Part shown: positions 1-14,250 of the stretch, in pieces
Position numbering within the stretch: position 1 is the stretch's first letter
Layout of the letters: each line of letters starts with the position of its first letter
Source: Ceratothoa steindachneri
Lineage: Eukaryota; Arthropoda; Malacostraca; Isopoda; Cymothoidae
Direction: 5' to 3'
Assembly: GCA_963969495.1 (NCBI GenBank)
Contig: OZ018320.1
Location: 75,180,162-75,244,161, forward strand
Length of the DNA stretch: 64,000 bases
Program-made: the position numbers and the translations under genes
The notes under the pieces: model-generated
Database searches by the model: none
Seen by the model: the letters and a program-made list of their open reading frames with translations, nothing else
Told to the model about the DNA's origin: nothing

Positions 1-2
1 CA

Positions 3-83
3 GCCAGAGAAGACTTACAAGAGAAAGAGTTACAAACGCAACTTTTTGCCCGATTGAAATCAAGAAGAGGTCCTCCAGCCTGA
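3..83 (+). CDS. C-terminal end of an unidentified reading frame (partial)
   Basis: A reading frame enters from the left edge and runs 26 codons to a TGA at 81-83. It is rich in charged residues and Gln and ends in KSRRGPPA. Two AATAAA-type signals follow at 163-168 and 179-184, as expected for a 3' untranslated region. This could be the last exon of a host gene or the end of a transposon gene. The piece is too short to name, and chance openness is not excluded. Upstream sequence would decide. Confidence 0.25.
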   Translation, partial: AREDLQEKELQTQLFARLKSRRGPPA

Positions 84-1390
84 TGTAGGGTCACTAATAA
101 ATTAGCATCTATTTGATTACAGTATTTGTAGTCCTAATGTGTAATTCAAGTTTCTTATATGTAATAAAATGTTTGCGCAATAAAAAACCTGCTTTACTAT
201 AAATAACGCGAAAGGATGATTCAAAATTACTTCAGGGCATGATGATAGGCGTGATAAAATGAATATTATTGTATAATATTAGTTATTGATATTACGAAAA
301 ATCTGTAGCCTTTAGAGAGAATCTGATTTCAGATTTGAATTCAGTATGCTCGAATCAGGTAGGAAAATGTACTCTTGTCAATTCGCCAAATACAGGGTGT
401 TCTCCAGTGTAATCATTAATAAAAATCCTGCGGTGGTCAAGAAATCTTTGAGACGCTTAATGCCGTCTCCCATACGGGCGGCCCCGGGATACCTTCTGGC
501 CCTCCATCATTCCTAGGTTGGAAGCCTTTTCGTCCCAAGCCCCCTCCCCCCTCCCCAATCACAGAACAAATTATTTTCGATTTTCTTAGGAAAAATATCG
601 TATTACAGAAATTTTCGATTCCCCAAAGTAAGGTTTTTGTTATTCATCAGATTTTCATTCTTCAGCTGAGAAAACCTCACAAAGACTCCTGCCATATATT
701 TTTGAAAACAAAAGAAGCACTGATCTGCAATCGAATACACAAATATTATCTGACTTTTCAGTATTCTTTGATATTTGACTGTAGGTTACAGAAAATATCC
801 ACTTTTATGTTCTATCCAAAGTTGCTATATAGAAATCTCGTTTAGTTAAGTATTTTGGACAAATCAAATGTCTAATGTTTCCATCTCGTCCCATTTGTGG
901 CTTTGGAACTAAAATTCTATTTCCAGTCTTATTTACTTTTCTTGTTCTTGTATTTGTTTGGGTCGACAAGATGCCGAAGTGTAAAGGAGTGAAAGGGATT
1001 AAGAGTTAAGGTAGAAGAATATTAGCTCTTTTTACTCCCCTATGACTATGGAAGTAAGAGTTATCTCCAATCTTTCCACAATCCAGGAGAAGTGTGGTGA
1101 ATAGAAAAGAGATTTTGATTAAAGGGTGAAGTTGAAGTAAGAAGAAAAGAGAGGTAAATTCCAGATAAACTCATGAATACCAGGTAGGTCCAAGTATCTC
1201 AAGGCTGCACAAATGATTGAAAAGGAAAAAAACAAAAACAAATATGGAGAAGATAAGATAAAAAAGAGATTATTATGGAAAGTCAGAAGTAAAAGAAATT
1301 TGGAGGTAGATTTGTACATAATAAAATGTAAATATGTACATAAATAAATACAAACATAAAAATGCATGCATTCCGCCATTTAAGTCCGCC
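84..1390. other. No gene seen: AT-rich spacer
   Basis: I see no conserved coding motif, tandem array or paired terminal repeat on either strand. A C-rich patch lies near 530-560. The minus-strand open frame at 1119-1379 is compositionally biased towards Phe, Leu and Tyr, as expected by chance in AT-rich sequence, and I do not call it. Confidence 0.4.
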
Positions 1391-1520
1391 AATCATTAAT
1401 CCGCTAATAGCAGACTAATAAAAAAAATATTGCGGAATAGCGTTAGCGTAAATTTTGAAAGATTAGCGGATTTTCAGTTAGCGGAATACCAAAATTATAG
1501 TCCGCTAACACAAACATTAA
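1391..1520. repeat. CCGCTAA/TTAGCGG-rich short repeat block
   Basis: CCGCTAA and its complement TTAGCGG recur in both orientations, for example ATCCGCTAATAG near 1398, TTAGCGGATT near 1463, TTAGCGGAAT near 1478 and TCCGCTAAC near 1501. The block could fold on itself, like a degenerate miniature inverted-repeat element. No terminal repeats or target duplication could be fixed. Confidence 0.3.
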
Positions 1521-1576
1521 AAAAACGCGAACAATGAAATTTCCGGGAAATTCAGGCAGCAGGCTGCCCAGGCTGC

Positions 1577-1924
1577 GTGAGCGGGAATATTCTAGAGCTG
1601 TTTGTTGCGCAGCCTGCGTGCGAGGCAGCTTACATCAACTCGCCAAGTCTTAAAGACGTATTTTTTGCAGTATTTGTATTTGATTTATTTTCATATTTTT
1701 ACAGTGATTTACATTTTAAAATGGGACGATTTTTGAAGCCGTTGCCTTGCTCAAGCCACGCTGAGGAGGAGGAGACCACCAGGCCAGCTTGGGTACTGAC
1801 AGTCCTCAGGCCTAAGAGTTCATCTCTGACGGATGGTAACTTTGTGAACTTGGTGTTTGTCAATGGAAACATGTCCCTCTTGAAGGGAAAGTGGCTGTGC
1901 CAGATGGAGGAGGACAATGACTAA
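1577..1924 (+). CDS. Unidentified reading frame, possible terminal exon
   Basis: The open frame reaches a TAA at 1922-1924. From about residue 49 (MGRFLKPLPC) the composition looks protein-like, with an acidic stretch EEEET and a patch WVLTVLRPKSSS. A pyrimidine-rich tract ending in TTTTTACAG at about 1693-1702 could be a splice acceptor just upstream. An AATAAA lies near 2031. I do not recognise the family. It may be a terminal exon, a retrocopy or chance. Transcript evidence would settle it. Confidence 0.2.
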   Translation: MSGNILELFVAQPACEAAYINSPSLKDVFFAVFVFDLFSYFYSDLHFKMGRFLKPLPCSSHAEEEETTRPAWVLTVLRPKSSSLTDGNFVNLVFVNGNMSLLKGKWLCQMEEDND

Positions 1925-2407
1925 TGACTCTAATGAGGATTCTGTATTTTGCTGTTCTTAAAAGTTCTGTTATATATAAAAATATATGAAGTATAAAGTA
2001 ATTTTATTCGAAATTATGTTTTTAACAACCAATAAAGGGTCAGTGGACTGTTGCGGACTTCATTAGTGTGTTCGGTAGTGCATACCAGCGTGACTCGTGA
2101 ATGATGGAAAGATCAGCCACCAGCGTGATGGTACAAAAAGGACCTGCAAGTGAGATCTCTTAAGAGCTCTGAAAAAAGACATGCCTATATCGAGGGTATC
2201 AGGAAAGCTGCTTTTACCCTCGTACCTAAGGGGCAATAATGTGCCTTACCGAACTCAAGCGATGGCCTCAGAGTTACACTGGATACATTCGAATAAAATG
2301 TTACCTGCACTACCTCGAGTGTGAACGCGTAAAAGACCTCTGGCCATTAATTTCCCGTGTCTTTCCTCGGTGTTCTTAAGAGAGTTCATATTGCGTTTAT
2401 TTTATTC

Positions 2408-2500
2408 TGTTATGGCTCAGTGGTCACCTCCGTCGCCTCACACGGGTTCGACGGGTTCTTTGCAGCCTCCAAGACGCGGGTTGTCGGAATGGGCAATTTC
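2408..2500 (+). repeat. tRNA-derived SINE-like sequence
   Basis: A good RNA polymerase III box A (TGGCTCAGTGG, 2413-2423) is followed 19 bases later by a box-B-like GGGTTCGACGG (2443-2453). The spacing is shorter than in a normal tRNA and no cloverleaf closes around it, so this reads as a SINE head, not a tRNA gene. The 3' boundary is uncertain. Confidence 0.4.
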
Positions 2501-2890
2501 TCCCCAAATCAGGATTCGGTATTAGTTTTTAATGTTTTTTATCCCCAAATCATTTTTCTTTCATTGTATCATCTGCTAAAATGTGCGAGTCGTAGAAGGC
2601 AATGTTTTAGCACCTGTCCTGGAGGAATACGACCTCTTGGCACCTCATTTCACCTCATTTTACTGGCCAAAAATCTCAAGAAGGTAAGATGAACTATTTT
2701 TGCTGCCTTTAATAGGTGGAATTTTATATTCTCGTTTTTATTTTAAAATTTAAGTATTGTTTTAATTTCGATTTTTGAAAAATATTTTAATAGTATGAGA
2801 TAAAATTATTAGGGTAAAACCTCTTAAACATTACTCATGGGGAAATATTTTTTTTTAGAAATAACAATATTTCATTTTACTCTTATTCAG

Positions 2891-3870
2891 GATGGTCCAG
2901 AAGGAAAAAGAGAGCCATGAAATTCGGTATCGCAGGAATTGGGCGGGAACTCAGTGACCATTCAAATCAATGCTACTTCCGGAAGAAACTCGGTACAGAA
3001 ACGGCTCTGGCATTGGTCAAGGAGAGAATAGCTATCGGAAAAGCCAGAAATGGCAATGTCGACGTTGTGCTGCGAGACATATCCTCGGCGTTCGAAAAGG
3101 TGTGGCTACCGGGACTGAAGAAAAAGATCAACGAGTTAGGTATGGAGCAAAATCTGACTGGAACATTCTGTGACTACCTGAGAGATCGAGAGGCAATCGT
3201 AAGAGTAAATGGCATCGGAGAGGAAGTATTCAATCTGGAAACTGGAGTGACACAAGGGGGTTGCCTCAGCTCCACACTGTATACAGTGCATTCTGGTCAC
3301 CTGCCCTACCCCGACCAAGACCTCGCCCAGTACGTCCAGCTGGCAGATGATATAACACAGATCATTAGCAACATTTATAAAAAACCCTGTTGATGTTGCA
3401 AATAGGACGAGCAGGAAAATTAAAAATATTAAAAACTATGAAAGAATGAACAAGATCAAGACCAATGTTCAAAAATTCAAAATGATTCCTATGGGCCGTT
3501 GGAAAACACGGGACGTACTAGTGCAAGAGGAATTCTACGAATACTCCAGGGAAGGTCGGGTACTTGGATTAAAATTAACCTCGGATGAGTATAACACCCA
3601 CTACAAAAAAAATATAGCCACTGCTACGAGATTACTACGGGCCCTCTAGCGATTTAAACATCTTTCGACAACCAACAAGAAGAAACTCTATATGTTGTTA
3701 GTGAGGCCAATCCTCCTACACCCGCCATCCCCCTCCATACCCTTAGTAAAACTGCTATTAAGAAAGCGCAAGTATTTCAAAACCAGGCAATAAGGCTCAT
3801 CATTAACGTTACGCTGTGGGACCACATTCCCCTCAGAAGTATTACATGAACTAACAGATATATAACCCTT
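2891..3870 (+). pseudogene. Non-LTR retrotransposon reverse transcriptase, degenerate
   Basis: An open frame of 158 codons (2917-3393) carries RT motifs in order: GTETALALVKERIA, then VVLRDISSAFEKVW (motif A; expected DKVW), then TGVTQGGCLSSTLY (motif B) and LADDITQIIS (motif C, ADD). A frameshift in the A-run near 3385 moves the reading to the next frame, where NVQKFKMIPMG and GRVLGLKL continue (3446-3649). A stop follows, then LYMLLVRPILLHPP up to about 3860. This is the thumb and connector layout of LINE RTs. The endonuclease half is missing (5' truncation near 2891), and frameshift plus stops make it non-functional. The clade is uncertain, probably within the Jockey/I group. Confidence 0.8.
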
Positions 3871-4057
3871 AAATGCTACCTTAAGTAAACAGAAAACATT
3901 AAAACAGCGTAGATGAAATGAACAAATACTGAGGGAGCCAAATAACCTGGCACACTTACTCTCTCACTAAATTAACATTTTTCTATCTATCCTCTACACT
4001 CTATCCCCAACACCTATCTTTTACGATCGTTGATCATTGGTCATTCCATTTCTGTTC

Positions 4058-4101
4058 ATTCCCTGAAGATGACTGAACACGTTCGAAAGACGTCTCGGAA
4101 T
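4058..4101 (+). ncRNA. Hammerhead-ribozyme-like motif
   Basis: Sequence order fits a type I hammerhead: stem I strand ATTCC (4058-4062), core CTGAAGA (4063-4069), a central segment containing GAAC-AC-GTTC (4075-4084), GAA (4085-4087), a self-complementary AGACGTCT as stem III (4088-4095), C as the candidate cleavage base (4096) and GGAAT (4097-4101) closing stem I. Stem II is off-register by five unpaired bases, so activity is doubtful. Hammerheads are known in PLE terminal repeats. AATAAA starts within a few bases. Confidence 0.35.
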
Positions 4102-4224
4102 AAAATATGTCTTTGGCGAATGTTTTTTCTCGCCTACAAGACCCATACAAAAAACCTTTAGAAAAATAAAGGGAATACAAGTTAAAATCAATAACACTGC
4201 CACTGCTGTGGACTTCAACAATCC

Positions 4225-5665
<1,441 letters not shown>

Positions 5666-5818
5666 GATACACCCAAAAAGAAAACGTGAAAAACGATCAA
5701 CTTTATTCTTAAAGACCTTTTCAAGGAATGAATAGGAGGTAGGACATACATTGCCTTAAATAGTGGAAGGAGGGATTAGAGTACCCACCTCTGAACCTTA
5801 ATTAGGGGGTACAAAATC

Positions 5819-6180
5819 CTAAAACAACTTTATTTGAGATTTTATGTATGTAGTGATAATGTGGTCTAGCATGAACAAACCAGGGCTAAGGTTGAAATTT
5901 GGGAACGTGTTAATGGAGATACATTCTAATATATTTCTCGAAATATAATTACTGCATTTTATGACTAGTTTGGTACTGTTCCAGTTAATGGTATGGTTAA
6001 GATTGTACATATGAAGAAAAAGCGCAGATTGTTCACTGTGATTATGTACATTGGCTTGATATTGCTTAACCCGGACATCTAGTTCTTTCCCGGTGGGTCC
6101 ATAATAACATTTTTATCGAATAACAATGCCAGGTCAGGGGGTGAATTTTTGACAAGGATGCGATAAATTGGAGTCTCGTA
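5819..6180 (-). pseudogene. PLE GIY-YIG endonuclease, frameshifted
   Basis: Reading from about 6100 downwards, one frame gives CYYGPTGKELDVRVKQYQ (YYGPTGK replaces the usual YIGQTGK), then SALFLHMYNLNHTINWNSTK, then SNYISRNILECISIN and NFNLSPGLF, the standard PLE tail. An earlier portion is in another frame. Residues match the tail of PLE 1 (NSAKFLDHSADFTKRNIV), so the two belong to one superfamily but different subfamilies. Confidence 0.82.
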
Positions 6181-6756
6181 CTAAAAAATAACATTTATGT
6201 TCAGAGTCCTAAGTAAACGAGGTAATTTAATGAAAATATAGTTGTAGGGTAAAACTAATAAGTTTTTGGCCTTAAACTTACGGATATTAACATTAGTTTG
6301 ATAATAGGAACGCTTGGCGGACTTATAATATTTTTCGAGAAAGTACAAAGGGTAGAACAAATTTATCCCTATTTTATATATTCTATTGAGTTCTTTATCT
6401 AGGTATTCTGGTGATACAATTCTAAGGGCACGCAAAAACATAGAGGAGAAAACACTTTGCTTGATGTTATTATGGTTGTTAGAATAAAATTGTATAAAGG
6501 AGTCTATGGCTGTGGGTTTTCTATATATTTCATATTTGAAACAATGGTTTGTCTGATGAATTAGAATATCTAGGAAAGGAACTGTGCGATCTTTTTCAAC
6601 TTCTAAAGTAAATTTAATCGAGGGCACTAAGGTGTTAATTTTAGTAAGAAATATATTAATATTTAAATTATTAGGCCAAAGGCAAAGGATGTCATCAACA
6701 TATAGACTCAGAAGACCGCTCCCATGTAATTGGGCATCAGAAAATCTGGAGGGCAC
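6181..6756 (-). pseudogene. PLE reverse transcriptase C-terminal half
   Basis: The 191-codon frame begins in the palm: LLSLYVDDILCLW holds the catalytic YVDD (codons near 6702-6691). FLDILIHQTNHCFKYEIYRK (motif D/E and thumb) and the PLE-typical AIDSFIQFYSNNH follow. The fingers and motif A are missing. A frame change near 6180 separates it from the endonuclease. The protein would copy PLE RNA at a nicked target in the nucleus, but this copy lacks half of the RT. Confidence 0.88.
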
Positions 6757-6790
6757 GACAGAAGTTAAGGAAGAATTTGACCGAATTTGA

Positions 6791-7250
6791 ATGTTTGCGA
6801 GATAAGAAAATTACTGCTTTATTTTTTGATGGGAGGAGAGACACAAGACTGACTAGAAAGAAAAAAGGGAAAAAAATGGTATGGAACAAAATAAATTCAA
6901 GATTACTATGTGCTTGTAGAAGAACCTGGTACTTTCTATTTAGATCATCTAACTATTGAACGAAGAACAGGTGCAGGTAGTGCAGACGGGCAGATGAAAT
7001 GGCTTGTTGGGAATCGAATAGGGCTGAACTGCTAATAGCAGCAGCAGCAGGAGCTCTATTTGACACAGAATACCGATCTGCTTCGTGGCAATTGTTGGTA
7101 TTGGTATGATGTTGTTTTCTGTTCTCGCAAAGACTTTCTTTCATTCATCATCAGAAATTTCGGAAGATAAGGCTTCTTCATACAATGCTTCGTCTGAAAT
7201 TGTAGTTTTCTTTTCCCTCTTCTCTCCTTCTGACTCTTCTTCTCTTTTTT
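6791..7250. other. No gene seen
   Basis: The spacer between the truncated PLE 2 and the next coding relic holds a short CAG-type run near 7040-7050 and no conserved motif that I can read. Confidence 0.4.
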
Positions 7251-7257
7251 ACTGAAT

Positions 7258-7742
7258 TCAATCTTTTCTGATTTTCTGTTTTTTAATCATATGACTTGAT
7301 TTTACATCCACTTCTCCAATTTTCATGTGACGCGCAGTTTTTTGATCAATAAGAAATTCATGCTCTCGACGTGGCACTTTCATGTTCTTTTCACACTGGT
7401 AGCCTGCTATATTAAAAAGCTGACACGAGGATGAGATAAACCTCTTAATCTTAGTGGCATTTATTCTTTGTTTTAATACCACAGACGCTTCTTGCACCAT
7501 TTGTAGCAATTTGGTTTTAACATTCTTGATCGGCTGAACTGGAATACTGGCTTTTACCAAATATTAGTAAGAGACTCGGATACTTCAGAAATAACATCCT
7601 GGTTCCTCTTGTATTTATTGTTTTTTACATACTGAATATATCTTCCAACTTGTTGTTTTGTTGGCAGCTCATAATGAGAAAGTTCTGGAAGTGGGGAGCC
7701 AAAGACACTGTGACTTGTTGATGTTTTAGTTTTTTTACTCAT
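7258..7742 (-). pseudogene. Decayed uncharacterised arthropod-type protein
   Basis: Two minus-strand frames join with a single-base shift near 7556. The first (7742-7554) starts MSKKTKTSTSHSVFGSPLPE and includes LPTKQQVGRYIQYV and ESLTNIW. The second continues KASIPVQPIKNVKTKLLQMV, then a Cys pair in SSSCQLFNIAGYQCEKN, then FLIDQKTARHMKIGEVD. The layout (LP..V...Y, IW.KASIP, C..LF.IA, FL.DQ...R..IG.VD) resembles an uncharacterised reading frame that I remember as multicopy in arthropod genomes, possibly transposon-borne. Function is unknown and none is proposed. Confidence 0.5.
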
Positions 7743-7759
7743 CTTAACACTTAAAATGA

Positions 7760-8222
7760 ATAGTAGAAAGACCGATTAGTATAAAACATAAATAATACCT
7801 GTGATGAGTGAATCTATAACACATTAAAAAAGGTGAAGCCGTATCTCTCCATAGGAAATACTCTGAAATATCTCGTAAATTCGTTCTACATCGAGTAATT
7901 TACAGTGCCCTCCGCGTAGTTTACAAACAAGGACTTCCTCAATCTAAAATTACCTAAACCTTAGATACATAAGGAGTAAAAGTTCAAATTTTCTTCCTGT
8001 GCGAAAATTACCTATTTTTAGCTTCAAAGTCGAGAACTATAATATCTGAACACACTCAGCCTCACCCTACGGAAAAGATCATTTTTAAGCAAAATTTGGG
8101 CCCCAGAAGGAAGTGTTACGATTTTTTCAGATTTTTTTCGTCTTCATTTCCAAATTAAAATTTTGGATGGTCTGTTCTACAAAACCTGAAGTGTGCCTCA
8201 AAATGGGTTGCAATCTACGCCT
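7760..8222. other. No gene seen
   Basis: Unique-looking AT-rich sequence without recognisable coding or repeat structure lies upstream (in minus orientation) of the decayed frame at 7258-7742. Confidence 0.4.
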
Positions 8223-8225
8223 TTG

Positions 8226-9685
<1,460 letters not shown>

Positions 9686-9738
<53 letters not shown>
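9686..9738. repeat. (TA)n microsatellite
   Basis: About 53 bp of TA dinucleotide in otherwise unexplained sequence. Confidence 0.95.
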
Positions 9739-9740
<2 letters not shown>

Positions 9741-12180
9741 CTCTATCGCTTTGCACTGTCATTCTTCGTTGTAGTCTCACAAAAAACGACTTCCCGGTGC
9801 GGGAATTATCAAACAAATTCTTCATATTAGATACACTTCATTAGATACACTCCCTTGCATTGCCAATGACATATGATTCGCACTTATGGAATTTATTTTC
9901 TCTTTGCTCTTCAAAACTAAAATCACTCGCATCAGCTTTCCCATATACTGTGATTTCAAATATACTTAAATACCATGCTAATATAACACACGCTACTGCT
10001 CAAGCCACTATCTTGGAGAGATTGACTCCTACAATAGCCCAAAAGATGGAACTTGTTGTTCGTTACAATGAACTTTCCCATCTTCTCTCATGAGATTTTT
10101 AAATGAAGTTAAAAGAAACCCTTGGAGATAATGCTTATTTTCAACTCTTATCCTATTCTTGGTCAAATGGAGACTCGCCCCACTCTCAAATCAATATCGG
10201 ACAGATTTGTTTTGGTCATGAAAAGTATTCTACGTGAGTGCGTTCAAATTGCCTAAAATTTTAAAAAAATCTTATGTACATCGATACACTATACCGACAT
10301 ACACACAATTCGCTGCTTTATAACTAGATTTCATAGCGTCTATTTAGATATCTTAGCTGGTTTTCAAAAATATCATTTGCCGTTACATTGAAAGGGCATA
10401 GGCAAATCCACTTGTAGAAATAACAAAAACGAATCTATAGTCGATTCATTTCTTTTTGCTTATATCTCACGCTTGGGCGCATCGGTCCAAATAATATTAT
10501 TAGTGGTTTGCATTTCTAATCAGGATTATTTCATGCATGAGTTGCTAAATCTCAGAGGCAGATAAAATTTTCAATTTTATTGGTAATCCAATAGAGAATG
10601 TTGTCCTGGAGAGATACCAAAGGACGATAAATCCACTCATCTTGACGAAAGGACCTCCTGGGACATGGTTACAGAACGTTCCAGCTACTTTGCTCGCAAT
10701 ATGCAATTCACAGAGGGATTGATTTAAAGCTATACCCGGCAACGATGGTCTATTGTACTCCATTACGCACCTCAGGTGATCTATTTGTCACCAGGAACAG
10801 TGATCTTTTGCGACACAAATCAATACATCACCAAGAAGCAATGGACGCTCTTGCTTCATATATTTATAGCCCACTGTCTTCACAGGAGACTTTCGTTCTA
10901 AAGGACATAAAAAGTTGCACACAGGTTTTTTAAAAGATATTTAAGAACAACTCACTTTTTCAACTCACTACTTAGGTCCCTATGAATTCCTTCAAAGTCG
11001 CAAATCTTTCTCTAAATTTTATGTAAGTAGAGGAAATATTCGTGCATATCTTCACTTTTTGAAAACGGCATATATGAAAATGCTAGAGTATTCCTACACA
11101 AATTTCTCATTCACAATCTAGAAAAGTGTTCCGATGTAATTTGAGAGTGAATATGACCAAATACATCCCCCTCCCTCCCATAAAACATATTGAAATATGC
11201 ATTATACCAAATTGATCTGATAATCATTTCTCGCAGGCTCGAATTTAACATTTTTTATAGCTTCCTTCACCTGAGAACGTAGGTTGCTGTGGTTAAACTA
11301 TTGCACATATTATCTTTCAGGGTTAAAAATTATTCATTTTCTTTTAATTTATTTTGTATTCATACCAAATGATATTAAAATTGAAGAATCACTTAGGTAA
11401 CTCACTACTCTTTTTGAGTAAGTTAGCTTTATTTTTATAATTGCATCAAAGATTCCTAACCACATCTAATTAATATTCCAGATGCTTCGATCATAAATTA
11501 AAGTGTCCTATTTTGATCCATCTTCTTAATTTTACTGATTCTCCCCTAAGGACTTTTTTCCTCAACTCAGAAGATAAAGTGTTTTATGTCGCCCTCGAAT
11601 GCCTTCAATGCGAGGCCATATTAAAAAATTCGTCAGATTAGATACACTCATCTAGAGAGCTGATTTGTCGTTTGGGAGAGGAAAAGTACAATAAAATCAA
11701 ATATTTTATTTCCTTCTAAAAGCTGTAACACTAACTCTATAATATCCTACAAGCCTAAATTTACGTAACCGTTGTGTCACACAAATTAACATGCATTATT
11801 TCTGATGAGTTACTTCGTATTTATATCCAACGTGACGCAGTTATGTGCTTCCTATGTCAGTGTTCCCCCTAAAATCCAAACTTTCTTCTCTAGCTAATCG
11901 GCTAATCAGAGATTAATCTTGATTGACGGGTTAGATTTTCTCTCGAAGTATAAATGAGTTTAGATTAGGTTTATATTAATTAATTGCCATTTAATCGAAA
12001 ATTTGTAAGCTGCCGATATTGTCTTCTTTCAGTCACCATTTTCCAAGGCATTGGATTATAGTCTGTCGAAACGAATTTTAACCTAAATCCGTGTGTTAAA
12101 ACTTATTTTATAATCTATTCTATTATGGATGTATTAGACCAGATAACTATTGCTAAGTAATACAGTTGGTACTTCTTAAG
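9739..12180. other. No gene seen: 2.4 kb of unexplained sequence
   Basis: The open frames at 9860-10093 (+), 10545-10763 (-) and 10745-10933 (+) show no motif that I can place. They may be worn-out retroelement internal sequence, since the stretch abuts the old Gypsy relic beginning near 12.2 kb, but I cannot support that from the sequence. Confidence 0.4.
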
Positions 12181-12339
12181 TGTCTATTTTTCGTTAAAAA
12201 GACTCAGTGTAAGAATACATCTTATTCAACCAATGTTCACTAGGGACTTCTTGAACTGGTAGCCGAATAGTTCAGAAACTTTATGATTGGGTAACAACAG
12301 TAAACCGAGCCTTTAAATCACCGTCTGAAAAGTGGTGAC

Positions 12340-13030
12340 AACTTACTACATATGGTAACAAATTATCTTCCTTTTAAATAATTAATCACAGTTGCGAACA
12401 TAGGCCGCGACTACTATGAAGTTAAACAAGACTGGGAGACGAATACGGTCTAAGTTAATCCAACCGAGGAGATGGGAGAGAGAATAATAAATGTACAAGA
12501 AATGAATGGGTATCATCAATCAGTGGTGGTAAATCCAGTTCATATAATGGTAATGACAATAGAAATAGTAATATTGAAAATAATGAATATAATATCGTCT
12601 GATATCGTTTTAAATACTAGGTACAATGAGTAAAATCTGCAACTAGGTATGTTGTATTCGACTACTGTAAAGGGAAAGTATCCTTAAGTCACTAGTGGGG
12701 CTAAGCTTTCATATTTCAGGGATGCGCCTGATATGCTTGGCTAGAACTTTGGGTTTCATTGCCAACAGTTCCATAACAAGTCTAATATCCTCAATAAAAG
12801 AAGAGTCACGTAATCCCACTCTTTTAGGTTCCTACGCTATTTGATCGTGCAGGCATAAATTGATTCGTAGACATCCATATCTGAATTTTAGATGAGGCTC
12901 TCATTTGCCTCGAGGCCATAATACAAAAAAATTAAGATGTTCGGCATCGACATCTAAGGTATGTTTAAGCTTATGCGATCTTCTCTGTTCTCATTGGTGG
13001 AAGCGTTATTACACTTAAACTTTAGGATAG
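12340..13030 (-). repeat. Left LTR of the ancient Gypsy relic
   Basis: This stretch aligns by eye with 18.11-18.88 kb. Matching patches include AAATAATTAATCACAGTTGC against AAATAATGAATCGCAGTTAT, GGTCTAAGTTAATCCAA against GTCTAGGTTAATCCAA, CATATTTCAGGGATGCG against CATATTTTGGGAGTGTG, and a patch near 12950-13005 against 18815-18865. The outer edges are not resolved and may extend to about 12180. Confidence 0.55.
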
Positions 13031-13952
13031 AGTTCATGTGCTAAATTATTATTGTAATTGAACCATGAGAGATAATGAATATATATTACATAATTGGCTC
13101 ACTGGGCGGTGTTGCGTTAATATGAGAGGGGATACCTAGCGTCTACACAAAGGATGATGTTTGACTCAATTACTATTTGCATGGTAGCTGATGTCACTTA
13201 TACACACGAACATGATTAAATTTTATAAGGCTAAAAAAGCATCATTTCATTCTAGTATGTATAGATACGTAAAAGGGTAACGAAAACATTTACATAACTG
13301 CAAGGGATGGTACAACGCATCCTCGCGTTACGCATTACGCATCCTCGCGTGGACGATATGGAAAAGAGTAGTTACAGATGTCGAGACAATGAAATATTGA
13401 AATAAATATCGGAAAAGTTATCCCAGCTGGATAATTAGCTAAGTTGATACCTCATTAATCGTTTGGTAATCATATCCATGTTGGAATGAGCTGAGCTAGG
13501 GAAAAAGAGAGGGGTTTGCAGAATGATAATTTAGGAATTCTAGGCATGGAATGATTGTCCTAATGTGTCGGTTGTATGTATGTATGATATTAAATTTGAT
13601 CTAAAGTTCCACTTTACTGACTCTTTGCGATTATTCGTGAGAAGTAACACGTCAGTTGGGCATGAAAGATGATTTTAAGTTTCGAATATGTGTCCGACTC
13701 AACCCCTTATTTCATTGTAATAATTAAGCTTGTTTGTTGCGCTGCATTTTCTGTACGGATGGGATGTATAATTGTGTGTGCGAGGAGAAAAGGGGAAGTT
13801 GCACAGACATGTCTATCTATCGCGAAGACGTAAGTGTAATCTTCCGAATGTTTGGTAATAAAGCTACCCTGATGCGCGAATACTCTGGATACTATCGCTC
13901 GTTCTGAGTTCATTTTGGTTAGTAGGTCGGTAATGAATTGACTTTTAGAGGG

Positions 13953-14250
13953 CTAATTGCCTCGGATAGCAAACATATCGTCTGGAAGACGTAACCTGTG
14001 TCCGTATATCATTTGTGTGGGAGAGTACTTGCTATATGAATTGGAGGATTTATGCATGGCCAAGAGGAATGAAGATAGGATTTCTAGCCACCTAGATGGA
14101 CTGCCTTTTTCTAGAAGCGAAGACCTCAGGGTCAGATGCAAGCATTCAAGAAGAATGTCTGCCCCTGTGTTCCTAATATGAGACCTGAAAGCCAGCGAGA
14201 GCTTAATAATCCATGATTGTACATGATGGAATGAAGCAGAGGTTATATTA
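13953..14250 (-). pseudogene. Gypsy integrase core fragment
   Basis: The minus strand encodes a frame whose upstream part aligns with the HPQ-NG-ER region of Gypsy integrases (HIRNTGADILLECLHLTLRS), followed by RWLEILSSFLLAMHKS and then YSPTQMIYGHRLRLPDDMF, the conserved SP.....YG..LRLP.D.F signature. The third catalytic residue region is therefore present, though decayed. Integrase inserts retroelement cDNA into chromosomes. Nearby minus-strand sequence to about 14.5 kb may hold more of the core but is unreadable. Confidence 0.7.
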
